Assembly: GCF_002157225.2 (NCBI RefSeq)
Contig: NZ_CP020038.1
Span: 4,990,501-5,054,500 of the forward strand
Length of the DNA stretch: 64,000 nt
Origin: Agarilytica rhodophyticola
Lineage (GTDB): Bacteria > Pseudomonadota > Gammaproteobacteria > Pseudomonadales > Cellvibrionaceae
Reading direction: 5' to 3'
The stretch's first letter is position 1. Each line of letters begins with the position of its first letter. Both the position numbers and the translations under genes were made by a program. The notes beneath the pieces are model-generated. The model ran no database searches. It saw only the letters and a program-made list of their open reading frames with translations, and had not been told where the DNA came from. Shown here piece after piece: positions 25,032-33,244 of the stretch.

Positions 25032-25232
25032 GTACTTCGATAAGTGTTGGCTAGCCCTAAGGGGGCTGCGATAAATCGCAAAACTATAGATATATAACTT
25101 CAGATTACAGGCAGCATTTCTTTCAGGTTGAACTATTATAAAGTTAGGGCTTGGCTATTATGAGCAAGCCCGATGTTTGTGACTATTGTCAGAGCTTCTT
25201 TAACTATTTTAACCAACTTGAGGTAATGGTCT

Positions 25233-25655
25233 TTGAACACACAATGGGTCAACTTTGAGATTGCAGACGAAGACTACTGCTTAACCGTCGATGACATACA
25301 AGAGATATTAAATTACGAAACACCTACACCAGTACCTGGCGCTGTTGATGAAGTCACGGGGATTTTAAATGTACGCGGAGAAATTGTAACGGTCTTATCT
25401 GGTCGCAGACTCTTGGATTTGGAACATAAAGATCCACAAGAAACCTGGCGTATTATCACCATGCAAAGTCATGGCATCTACTACGGTTTAGTCGTGGATG
25501 CTGTCAATGAAATGATTGACATCAATCTCGACAAACTAGATACCGCCCCCAATACTGGCTCAGCATCTACCAGTGAACTTATTCTAGGAACCTATCACCA
25601 TAAAGAGCGCCTGATCATAGCCTTAGACCTAACAAAATATGTAGAGTCTGCTTAA
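25233..25655 (+). CDS. CheW-like chemotaxis coupling protein
   Basis: 140 residues consisting of one CheW domain. Typical elements: WVNFEIADEDYCLTVDDIQEIL, then VTGILNVRGEIVTVLSGRRLLDL and YGLVVDAVNEMIDI. CheW links receptors to CheA. The start is a TTG with a GAGG site upstream (25221-25224). No cheA or other chemotaxis gene is adjacent, so it may serve a remote cluster or another signalling complex. A decayed AGaGCCTGTTcACAgA motif lies in inverse orientation just past the stop. Confidence 0.9.
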   Translation: MNTQWVNFEIADEDYCLTVDDIQEILNYETPTPVPGAVDEVTGILNVRGEIVTVLSGRRLLDLEHKDPQETWRIITMQSHGIYYGLVVDAVNEMIDINLDKLDTAPNTGSASTSELILGTYHHKERLIIALDLTKYVESA

Positions 25656-25922
25656 GTCTGTGAACAGGCTCTAAGATCTGTTAACACCCATCGAACTGTT
25701 GTCAAACATCCCACACCAATCAGTAAAGGTTGGTGATGCTCTACCCTGCCTGAAAACGATAGTCTATGTTATATAACTCTCGTAAATGAACAATTAGTGA
25801 TTTGTTTATTGCTAAAAGTAAGGAGTATGAAGGTTTTTATAATAATTTTTTAGAATAAAGAACTATTTGGGTTATAACCACACATAGTGTTGAGCCTAAA
25901 GCAAATAGACTAGGAAATAATT

Positions 25923-26258
25923 ATGATAAATACATCAACTTATAGTTCTAAATCCGTGCAACAACAAAATGAAGATAAAGCTGATACTTCATTAAAATTA
26001 AAATCCATAATTAAAAGTAAGCCCAGTAGTAATTACGTTTATGAACCTATAGAAAATATTATAAAAAATAATATCGTACATCTGCGCAGTTTTTTTGAGA
26101 TGGAGATAGAGCATAAGCTTGATGTAGATAGACTTATGCAAGCAACCATTTTAGAGGCTATACGTCTAAACCATAGATTTCGCGGCAAACTTCAGAGAAG
26201 AAACTTTCTATTTTTTATCGCTCGAAGACTTAACAACAAATATTTAAACCGTATATAA
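25923..26258 (+). CDS. Hypothetical basic protein
   Basis: 111 residues with a polar N-terminus and a basic C-terminus. The segment LMQATILEAIRLNHRFRGKLQRRNFLFFIARRL faintly recalls the YjgA/DarP (DUF615) ending 'REALLEAQRI..RRQLQYIGKLMR', but the whole is shorter and the resemblance weak. There is no signal peptide. The ATG at 25923 has TAGGAAATAATT upstream. It is flanked by gaps of about 270 and 170 bases. Confidence 0.55.
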   Translation: MINTSTYSSKSVQQQNEDKADTSLKLKSIIKSKPSSNYVYEPIENIIKNNIVHLRSFFEMEIEHKLDVDRLMQATILEAIRLNHRFRGKLQRRNFLFFIARRLNNKYLNRI

Positions 26259-26429
26259 AATTCAAAAAACTTACAATATAACATGCAAAAGTAAAATCAA
26301 TTAACTACCCCTAATGATTTAGCTTAAAAGCCAACTCAAAAGGTATTGGCTAATGCATGGTAAAAAAGCTATAAGTGATATAGCTTTAATATAAGTAGGC
26401 AACAACTATACTTTTTACCACAAGAAGAA

Positions 26430-26846
26430 TTAATTACTATATGTCGTCAGCATAAGCCGACCTTGGGTTACTTGACGTACTTGATCAGCAATAACAATAT
26501 AACTTTTAGTTGCAGCCATTTCGTGAGCCCGCACAATAATCTGTGAATCAGGGTTGGCAGCTAAATGTTGTGCCACCATAGCCCTAACAGCTCTAGCATC
26601 AATAGACCTATTATCTATTTTTATATGGTTAGTGCTATCTATATGAATAAGTAAATTTGATTTTTGCTCCTGTATAGCCTCTTCAGGAGCTTTAGGCGGT
26701 TGGTTAATCGCAATTGTTTTCTCAGTAGAGAAAGATGCTGCCACTATAAAGAAAATTAACATAATAAACACTACATCCAACATTGGTGTCATATCCACTT
26801 CTGGTTTATCATCGAACACACTTAAAGATTTCATTCTTCTCTTCAT
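26430..26846 (-). CDS. ExbD/TolR-family biopolymer transport protein
   Basis: 138 residues from the ATG at 26844-26846 (ribosome binding site GAGGAAA); the frame is open further but upstream residues look non-coding. Short cytoplasmic N-terminus, one membrane helix with the proton-channel Asp in EVDMTPMLDVVFIMLIFFIV, and a periplasmic domain with the ExbD fold (IIVRAHEMAATKSYIVIADQVRQ). ExbD works with ExbB and TonB to use the proton gradient for outer-membrane transport. Neither partner is adjacent, so it must act with proteins encoded elsewhere. Confidence 0.9.
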   Translation of the reverse strand: MKRRMKSLSVFDDKPEVDMTPMLDVVFIMLIFFIVAASFSTEKTIAINQPPKAPEEAIQEQKSNLLIHIDSTNHIKIDNRSIDARAVRAMVAQHLAANPDSQIIVRAHEMAATKSYIVIADQVRQVTQGRLMLTTYSN

Positions 26847-26978
26847 ACATATTTCCTCAATGTATTTTATGACTAAGATGAAAATATATTTAGCTGTCCT
26901 GCCTTCCCTCAAAATTCTGTATTAAATAGTGAAGCAATTTGTTTCATATAGAATTTTTTACAAAAACGGGAAACAACA

Positions 26979-27335
26979 ATGAAAAAAGCAATTTTTCTTA
27001 ATATGGCATTTATAATAGTTAGCCTTTTCACAGCATCAACACAAGTGTTCGCAGCTGATACCCTAGGTATAAAAGTCGACTCGCCCACTTGGTGTAGAGG
27101 CCAAAACTCTTTAGGCCAGTGCGTTACTTTTTTTGGCAGTAAGGACGCTTGCAACAATGTCGAACCTTGCAAACGTGAAGCCGCCGAACGTTACATCACG
27201 CCTGTTATCACAGGTGATCTCCACTACTGTTACGGTATGAACAGCTTAGATCAATGTGTCTTATTTTTAGGCAGCGAAAAAAGCTGCGCCCATGTAGAAC
27301 CGTGTATTTTCAAGTTCGAGCATATTAGAGAGTAA
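26979..27335 (+). CDS. Secreted Cys-rich protein with an internal repeat
   Basis: 118 residues. A signal peptide of about 25 residues ends at VFAA. The mature protein is a tandem duplication: WCRGQNSLGQCVTFFGSKD (about 38-56) then CNNVEPC, and YCYGMNSLDQCVLFLGSEK (about 83-101) then CAHVEPC. Each unit has four Cys in the same spacing, so two small disulphide-linked modules in the periplasm or outside are likely. I do not recognise the family. It is divergent from exbD (132 bases apart) and followed by a strong hairpin. Confidence 0.75.
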   Translation: MKKAIFLNMAFIIVSLFTASTQVFAADTLGIKVDSPTWCRGQNSLGQCVTFFGSKDACNNVEPCKREAAERYITPVITGDLHYCYGMNSLDQCVLFLGSEKSCAHVEPCIFKFEHIRE

Positions 27336-27342
27336 AATCCTT

Positions 27343-27424
27343 ATAAAAGTCGGGTGTTTTTTTAACAAGCATTAAGAGTATTTATCATGAAGTATTCGTG
27401 GCACCCGTCTTTTTTACTTATAAG
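27343..27424. terminator. Long inverted repeat with T runs between convergent genes
   Basis: Arms TTATAAAAGTCGGGTG with a T run and CACCCGTCTTTTTTACTTATAA lie at the ends of the gap between the Cys-rich gene and the LytTR regulator gene. It can end transcription from either side. Confidence 0.5.
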
Positions 27425-27432
27425 TTGTTCTC

Positions 27433-28143
27433 CTACAAAGAAAATAAAGCACGTAAGCGCGACGACTGGTTCCGTGAAGCAGCAACTTCTTCCCCATCAT
27501 CCATTCGAATAACGTAATTGCCAGCAACGCCATCTTCCATTGTTTTTACATAACGCAGATTAATAATCTGCTGTCGGTTGACTCGAAAAAATATATCTTC
27601 GGGCAATCTCTCCTCTACTTTACTTAAAGATTTGTATACGAACGGAGCAATATCATCAAAATACACACGTGTATAATTACCACAGCTTTCAAAGCGTCGT
27701 ATCTTACTTAGAGTTACAAAATAATTCTCATTACTATCCTTGATAAAAATCTTACTATTGTCACTCAAACGATTATCATCTTGTTGATTAAGTTCCTGCA
27801 TATCGTTAAGTTTTTGAATGGCTTTAGCTAAGCGCTCCGGATTTATAGGTTTTAGCAAATAATCTATCGTATTAAAATCAAAGGAACGCACAGCATACTC
27901 ACTGTAGGCTGTTGTAAAAATAACCTGAGGGTCATAAGATAACTCAGATAACATAGCAAAACCGTTCTTACCAGGCATATCTATATCCAAGAAAATAACA
28001 TCAGGCTTATGATTTCCAATCAGTTCTACACCTTGATCTGCATCTTCGGCCTCACCTAATATATCTATCGAAGAAAATTTTTTTAACAGCTTTTTTAGGC
28101 CCTCTCGCGCTAAGCGAGAATCTTCAATAATGACCGCTTTCAT
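27433..28143 (-). CDS. LytTR-family response regulator
   Basis: 236 residues from the ATG at 28141-28143 (ribosome binding site AAGGAAAA); the frame opens 11 codons earlier inside the kinase gene. The receiver domain has the phospho-acceptor Asp in VIFLDIDMPG (about residue 54), Thr in FTTAYSEYA and Lys in YLLKPI. A LytTR DNA-binding domain follows at about 133-235 (YFVTLSKIRRFESCGNYTRVY, FFRVNRQQIINLRYV). It overlaps the upstream histidine kinase gene by 20 bases, so the two are one translationally linked two-component system of the LytS/LytR (YehU/YehT) kind. Targets are unknown. Confidence 0.93.
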   Translation of the reverse strand: MKAVIIEDSRLAREGLKKLLKKFSSIDILGEAEDADQGVELIGNHKPDVIFLDIDMPGKNGFAMLSELSYDPQVIFTTAYSEYAVRSFDFNTIDYLLKPINPERLAKAIQKLNDMQELNQQDDNRLSDNSKIFIKDSNENYFVTLSKIRRFESCGNYTRVYFDDIAPFVYKSLSKVEERLPEDIFFRVNRQQIINLRYVKTMEDGVAGNYVIRMDDGEEVAASRNQSSRLRALFSL

Positions 28144-29152
28144 AAAATTTTTCCTTAGGTATAACCAACTTCGCAATTACTTTACCTGCGCAAGCATCAA
28201 TATCAAAACTAGCACGATCATTATATAATAACTGTAATCGCTCATAGATATTCTTTAAACCAACACCACTACTCTGGCCATTTCCTCTATTAGATAAATT
28301 ACCATCATTGATCACAACAATATGAATAAAATAATCCTTTTCATATATTCTCATTTCTACATCACTACCATCCTTACAACTACCGACACCATGTTTTATC
28401 GCATTTTCAACTAGTAGCTGAACCATCATTGGTGGCACCATATAGCCATACAGAGAGTCAGGCATATGCAATGAAAAACGCAAACGTTCTTCATACTGAA
28501 TTTTAGATAGCGCAATATAGTGTTGTACGAATTCCACTTCACGTTGCATCGATGCTTTCTCGTACTTGTGCGCTTCAAGGCAATAACGCAATAACTCAGA
28601 AAAAGAACGAACAACAGATTGTGCTTTCTCTGAGTCTTCATCGATTAGGCTACATAAATTGTTGAGTCCATTAAATAAAAAGTGAGGACTAATTTGGTTA
28701 ACCAAAAAATGTATCTTAACGTCTTTTAATTCGTGGCTCATAGCTTCTTCTTTAGAACTTAGACCTTCATTAATTAGACGAGCATTAAATAAAATATAAA
28801 CAACGCACCATAGCAATTGATAAATATAAGAATAAAAAAAACTTATAAACTTCTCGTCAAATGTTCTTGTAGTAGAAATAGATTCTCGTTGGAATAAATC
28901 AAACCAAATATCTGTTGAAGCTATAGAAAAAGGAACAAAATAAACAACTAAAATAGCCGTTAACAAATTAAAGCCGAAAGTCACACTAATCGTCTCGATT
29001 AACGATAGTTGATGCCATTCATTCTTTTGGTAAAGATAACGAAAACTCAGTAACAGCGGCATCGTCAGCACAATACGTAATACATCTGATAACCACAAGT
29101 TCCCTTGTTCGGCGTCCATGGCAGTGAAAGGAAAACACAACATATACACCAT
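28124..29152 (-). CDS. LytS/YehU-type sensor histidine kinase, possibly N-terminally shortened
   Basis: 342 residues. Several membrane helices fill the first 130 residues. The His_kinase domain carries the phospho-acceptor His in QISPHFLFNGLNNL (about residue 158), and the HATPase domain follows with PMMVQLLVENAIKHG and SSGVGLKNIYERL. It is the partner of the LytTR regulator downstream. The start ATG lies 10 bases from the end of a 268-bp palindromic element. Reading upstream in frame gives GGW immediately before the Met, the sort of sequence kinases of this group have within their first helix, and then a stop inside the element. This suggests the original N-terminus and promoter were lost to the insertion. 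AGGTGG before the ATG can serve as a ribosome binding site. Confidence 0.9.
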   Translation of the reverse strand: MVYMLCFPFTAMDAEQGNLWLSDVLRIVLTMPLLLSFRYLYQKNEWHQLSLIETISVTFGFNLLTAILVVYFVPFSIASTDIWFDLFQRESISTTRTFDEKFISFFYSYIYQLLWCVVYILFNARLINEGLSSKEEAMSHELKDVKIHFLVNQISPHFLFNGLNNLCSLIDEDSEKAQSVVRSFSELLRYCLEAHKYEKASMQREVEFVQHYIALSKIQYEERLRFSLHMPDSLYGYMVPPMMVQLLVENAIKHGVGSCKDGSDVEMRIYEKDYFIHIVVINDGNLSNRGNGQSSGVGLKNIYERLQLLYNDRASFDIDACAGKVIAKLVIPKEKFYESGHY

Positions 29153-29161
29153 CCAACCACC

Positions 29162-29429
29162 TAGGGCCTGTTGACACTACTTGAATGACCTCTGTTGTCC
29201 CTGAAAAGCGCTAGTCTAGGCGGGAGGAGAGAAGTTTAATGTGTTAAATAAGCGACGAGCAACGACGAATAGCGCTTTTCAGGGACAACCCGAAGGGCTG
29301 GGATTATTTTTCCGCTCAGCGGCGTTATCGCAAAGCTCATTTAGAACAGCTAAACTACGTTTGCTCTGCCTTGCTGAGCGGAAAAATACTCTCCAGCAGA
29401 GGTGTTTCTATTAGTGTCAACAGGCCCTC
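29162..29429. mobile_element. MITE-like palindromic element
   Basis: 268 bp bounded by a 17-bp perfect terminal inverted repeat: AGGGCCTGTTGACACTA (29164-29180) and its complement (29412-29428). Inside are two further perfect inverted pairs: GTTGTCCCTGAAAAGCGCTA (29194-29213) with its complement at 29270-29289, and TATTTTTCCGCTCAGC (29305-29320) with its complement at 29373-29388. There is no transposase frame. The terminal repeats plus nested hairpins are what a non-autonomous miniature element or large REP-type repeat would show. I see no clear target-site duplication. Short decayed copies of the same end occur elsewhere in the window. Confidence 0.75.
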
Positions 29430-30098
29430 TATAGAACCAAAATAACCCTTGTCTTGGTAAGAATACTGTTTTCATATAACAATACCTCCGTACCCGAAAA
29501 ATACGTTCGCCCGCTAAACCTCTCCCTCGTGCTATATCAAACAACCTCCCTATCTCCTTGAGCAATATCTTACACCTTCCACCAAATAAACCAATGGCTT
29601 ATTTCATTGCATCCATGCATTAAGGCTGTAATTATATTGGATATTCCCTTACACCCCAGGCTAGCGTCGTACTCCTTAAAACGAATATATTTAACACAAT
29701 TGCCATTACAATTCTTGCCTTGCTTAGCTTTGCCTTGCCGAACAAAGGAGTGTTCATAATGGCAGATTGCAGCCAGTTTCGGGCAAAGTTTATGATCAAC
29801 TGTCATTATCCTTTATCAAAGGTCAAATAGGCTTATGAACAGTATGTATCCCAGGCTAGAAAGAAGTATGAGTCAACGTGATATTTGCTGGATTTGAAGA
29901 AAAAACTAAGGCAGAATTGCCCCTTTTTTGGCTAGTGTTTTCAGAGGCGACAGAGGCTATTCAAGTAGTGTCAACAGCCCCTGACAAACGAGCTAAAAGC
30001 AGTCTAACATTGAGTCATATGACTCTGCGGTTTGCTGGCGCATTAGGGCCTGCAAACAATAAAGAAATTTTCGTTCGACACCTTTTAGGAGACCGTCA
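29430..30098. other. Intergenic region upstream of speA
   Basis: About 670 bases with no convincing gene; the short frames here are TIR-derived or low-quality. It contains a half copy of the palindromic element (29880-29986) and a short GGGCCTGcaaACA motif at 30046-30058. The region must also hold the speA promoter and leader. Confidence 0.45.
29880..29986 (-). repeat. Decayed half copy of the palindromic element
   Basis: Read on the minus strand from 29986, the sequence GGGGCTGTTGACACTACTTG, then GAAT, CCTCTGT, CTCTGAAAAC and ACTAG follows the left end of the 29162 element step by step with scattered differences. The left-hand partner is not recognisable, so this is a partial or degenerate copy. 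Confidence 0.6.
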
Positions 30099-32006
30099 TT
30101 GGATCAAAAAACTTTAGCACAGTGGAGCACAGAAGATTCTGCTGAGCTCTACGGTATTAATCGTTGGGGTAACGATTACTTTGGCCTGTTAAAAGATGGC
30201 AAAGTGAGTGCAAAGGTTGAAAACACCCAGGTAGCTCTGCTGGATATTGTACAAGGTATGATAGAAAGGGATATGCAGATGCCCGTGCTGTTGAGAATAG
30301 AAAACATTCTAGATGCACAGATATTTCGCCTGAACAAAGCTTTTCAAAATGCGATTGAAACCCTTGAATATCGCGGCCAATATCGTGGTGTCTACCCGAT
30401 AAAGGTTAATCAGCAAGCACAAGTAGTCGAAGAGATCGCTGATTTTGGTGCCCGTTTTCAACATGGCTTTGAGGTGGGAAGCAAACCCGAAATGATCGCC
30501 GCCTTAGCGACTCTCGCGGAACCAGGAAGTTTGATTATTTGTAATGGCTATAAAGATGAAGAATTTATCGATTTAGGCCTGCGAGCAACCAAACTCGGTT
30601 TTGCATGTTTTTTTGTGATTGAAACACCCTCTGAGCTACCAATTATCATTGAGCGTAGCAAGGCACTGGGTATCTCACCGGCAATCGGCGTGCGCGTCAA
30701 AATGACAACGAAAGTGAGCGGGCATTGGAATACCACCAGTGGCGATCGCAGTGTATTTGGACTTACAACAACGCAATTAATCGACGTAGTCGACCAACTA
30801 AAATCGGAGGAGATGCTCGATTGCTTGCAATTGCTCCATTGCCATCTAGGTTCACAGATTCCAGACATCCAAGATATTCGCAGTGGCATTGCAGAGGCCT
30901 GTCGTTTCTACGCAGATTTACAAGCGGAAGGCGCTAAATTAGCGTACATCGATCTCGGTGGCGGGTTGGCAGTAGATTACTCAGGAGCCCAACGTAATGA
31001 GGATCAAAGTCGCAACTATAGCCTGATCGAGTACTGCGAAGACATTGTCGATACACTCAAACAAACTTTCGATAAACTCGGTATTGATCATCCGACCATC
31101 GTTACAGAGTCTGGCCGTGCCACAGTCGCCTATACTTCTATATTGCTTTTTAATATTCTCGATACCAATACCTTTGAACCGACGGCTCTGCCAGACGCCT
31201 GCGATGATGAAGACGATATTATTAAAAATATGCGTGAGATACGCGCAGATCTAACACCTAGGCGTTTGCAGGAAAATTACAATGACGCCCACTACTATCG
31301 TAATGAAGCAAGGGCACAGTTCCGACGCGGTCTAATGGACTTGCGCACCCGCTCGGTGGCAGAAAATCTATTCCTCGACATCATGCATGCTATTTTAGCT
31401 ATGACCAAAGAAATGGAACGTATTCCACAAGACCTGGAAGGCCTGAAAGTTTCTCTGGCAGATATCTACTACGGTAATTTTAGTTTATTTCAATCGCTTC
31501 CCGATATATGGGCAATTAAACAACAGTTTCCTATCATGCCTATACATAGGCTAAATGAAGAGCCGTCAAGAGAAGCTGTAATCGCTGATATTACTTGCGA
31601 CTGCGATGGCAAAATAGATAGCTTTATCGGTGCCTATGAAACCCAGCCAACCCTCCCCTTACATCAACTTCACGATGGTGAAGAATACTACCTCGGTGTA
31701 TTTTTAGTGGGAGCGTATCAAGAAACCCTCGGCGATCTGCATAATCTTTTTGGCGATACCAATATTGTCAGCGTGCGCCTCAATGAGGATGGTAGCTACG
31801 ATTTTGTCAAAGAAATACACGGCGATACCATTGCAGACGTTCTCAGTTATGTAGAGTTTCAGCCTAAAGAATTATTAACACGTTATAGAAATACCGCTGA
31901 ACGCGCTGTTCGAGAAGGACGGATAACAGCTCGTGAAAGAGCTGAGATGATAAACGCGTTTAACGAAAGTATGCGTGGTTACACTTATTACGAAAAAGAG
32001 AATTAA
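30099..32006 (+). CDS. speA: Biosynthetic arginine decarboxylase
   Basis: 635-residue PLP enzyme that converts arginine to agmatine, the first step of the agmatine route to putrescine. It begins MDQKTLAQWSTEDSAELYGINRWG, a canonical SpeA start, at a TTG with TTAGGAGA upstream. PLP Lys lies in GVYPIKVNQQ (about residue 100). The Gly-rich phosphate loop and His are seen in LLHCHLGSQI and IDLGGGLAVDY, and the C-terminal part keeps CDCDGKID. It is the first gene of a likely operon with a carboxyspermidine dehydrogenase (start 10 bases after the stop) and decarboxylase, so agmatine-derived putrescine would feed spermidine synthesis by the aspartate-semialdehyde route. Confidence 0.95.
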   Translation: MDQKTLAQWSTEDSAELYGINRWGNDYFGLLKDGKVSAKVENTQVALLDIVQGMIERDMQMPVLLRIENILDAQIFRLNKAFQNAIETLEYRGQYRGVYPIKVNQQAQVVEEIADFGARFQHGFEVGSKPEMIAALATLAEPGSLIICNGYKDEEFIDLGLRATKLGFACFFVIETPSELPIIIERSKALGISPAIGVRVKMTTKVSGHWNTTSGDRSVFGLTTTQLIDVVDQLKSEEMLDCLQLLHCHLGSQIPDIQDIRSGIAEACRFYADLQAEGAKLAYIDLGGGLAVDYSGAQRNEDQSRNYSLIEYCEDIVDTLKQTFDKLGIDHPTIVTESGRATVAYTSILLFNILDTNTFEPTALPDACDDEDDIIKNMREIRADLTPRRLQENYNDAHYYRNEARAQFRRGLMDLRTRSVAENLFLDIMHAILAMTKEMERIPQDLEGLKVSLADIYYGNFSLFQSLPDIWAIKQQFPIMPIHRLNEEPSREAVIADITCDCDGKIDSFIGAYETQPTLPLHQLHDGEEYYLGVFLVGAYQETLGDLHNLFGDTNIVSVRLNEDGSYDFVKEIHGDTIADVLSYVEFQPKELLTRYRNTAERAVREGRITARERAEMINAFNESMRGYTYYEKEN

Positions 32007-32016
32007 GGAAATAGTC

Positions 32017-33228
32017 ATGGCCAAAGTACTTATTATTGGCGCTGGCGGCGTCAGTCAAGTTGTTACCCATAAATGCGCTCAGGTACCTGAGGTGTTCAGT
32101 GATATTGTGCTAGCAAGCCGAACAGAAGAAAAATGTAAAAATATTGCAAAAAGTGTAAAAGCTAAAACCGGCCGCGATATTTCAACCGCTCAGGTAGATG
32201 CGGATAAAGTGCTAGAGCTAGTAGCCTTGATCAAAGATGTTCAGCCACAACTAGTTATCAATGTAGCGCTACCCTATCAAGATCTCACCATTATGGATGC
32301 CTGCCTTGAGACTGGCGTTCATTATTTGGATACTGCTAACTATGAACCCTTGGATACAGCAAAATTTGAATATAAATGGCAATGGGCTTATCAAGAAAAG
32401 TTTAAAGCAGCTGGCCTAATGGCACTGCTAGGTTCAGGTTTTGATCCCGGCGCAACCAATGTTTTCACTGCTTATTTAGCCAAACATTATTTTGATGAAG
32501 TTCATACACTCGATATTATAGATGTCAATGGTGGCGATCATGGCTATCCTTTTGCCACAAACTTTAATCCAGAAATAAATATTCGTGAAGTCACAGCAGA
32601 ATGCCGCCATTGGGAAAATGGTCAATTTGTTACGACCGATGCAATGTCTCAACAACAAAAATTTACCTGTCCAGAAGAAGTTGGTACCTATGATATTTAT
32701 CGTATGTACCACGAAGAGCTAGAATCTCTCACCAAACATTATCCTTCTTTAAAAAAGGCGCAGTTCTGGATGAGTTTTTCCGATAACTATATTAAACACC
32801 TTGAAGTATTGGGTAACGTCGGTATGACCGGAATCGAGCCGGTGGAATTTGAGGGCAAAAAAATTGTCCCCATTCAATTTCTAAAAACACTACTTCCTGA
32901 TCCATCAACGTTAGGCCCAAGAACCAAAGGTAAAACTTGTATCGGTTGCTACGTATCAGGAGTTAAAGACGGTAAGGAGAAAACAGCCTACATTTATAAT
33001 ATCTGCGACCATCAAGAATGCTATAAAGAAGTCGCCTCCCAAGCAATATCTTACACTACCGGCGTACCAGCCATGATTGGTGCCAAAATGATGCTTGAAG
33101 GTAAGTGGATGCAGGCTGGAGTATGGAATATCGAGCAACTAGATCCAGATCCTTTTTTGGCCGATATGAATAAATACGGACTTGCTTGGAAAGTTATTGA
33201 TAATGCTAATTTTGATTTAACTTGTTAG
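32017..33228 (+). CDS. Carboxy(nor)spermidine dehydrogenase
   Basis: 403 residues from the ATG at 32017 (AAGGAAAT site); the frame opens in the speA tail but the protein clearly begins MAKVLIIGAGGVSQVV. The Rossmann fold has GAGGVSQV, and the saccharopine-dehydrogenase-like C-terminal domain includes GSGFDPGATNVF and the conserved Cys-rich GKTCIGCYVSG. It condenses putrescine (or diaminopropane) with aspartate semialdehyde and reduces the product with NADPH to carboxyspermidine (or carboxynorspermidine). It lies between speA and nspC, which fixes its role in polyamine synthesis. Which substrate is used is not decided by sequence; pairing with speA favours putrescine. Confidence 0.93.
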   Translation: MAKVLIIGAGGVSQVVTHKCAQVPEVFSDIVLASRTEEKCKNIAKSVKAKTGRDISTAQVDADKVLELVALIKDVQPQLVINVALPYQDLTIMDACLETGVHYLDTANYEPLDTAKFEYKWQWAYQEKFKAAGLMALLGSGFDPGATNVFTAYLAKHYFDEVHTLDIIDVNGGDHGYPFATNFNPEINIREVTAECRHWENGQFVTTDAMSQQQKFTCPEEVGTYDIYRMYHEELESLTKHYPSLKKAQFWMSFSDNYIKHLEVLGNVGMTGIEPVEFEGKKIVPIQFLKTLLPDPSTLGPRTKGKTCIGCYVSGVKDGKEKTAYIYNICDHQECYKEVASQAISYTTGVPAMIGAKMMLEGKWMQAGVWNIEQLDPDPFLADMNKYGLAWKVIDNANFDLTC

Positions 33229-33244
33229 GTATCTACGTTTCACT

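Noticed and set aside
29350-29565. 71-codon frame spanning the right end of the palindromic element
   Set aside because: It reads through the element's terminal repeat and inner hairpin; no conserved protein features.
29570-29806. 78-codon Cys-containing frame before speA
   Set aside because: No ribosome binding site or family; lies in repeat-bearing intergenic DNA.
29878-30117. 79-codon frame overlapping the speA start
   Set aside because: Mostly made of the decayed element copy and it overlaps the real TTG start of speA.
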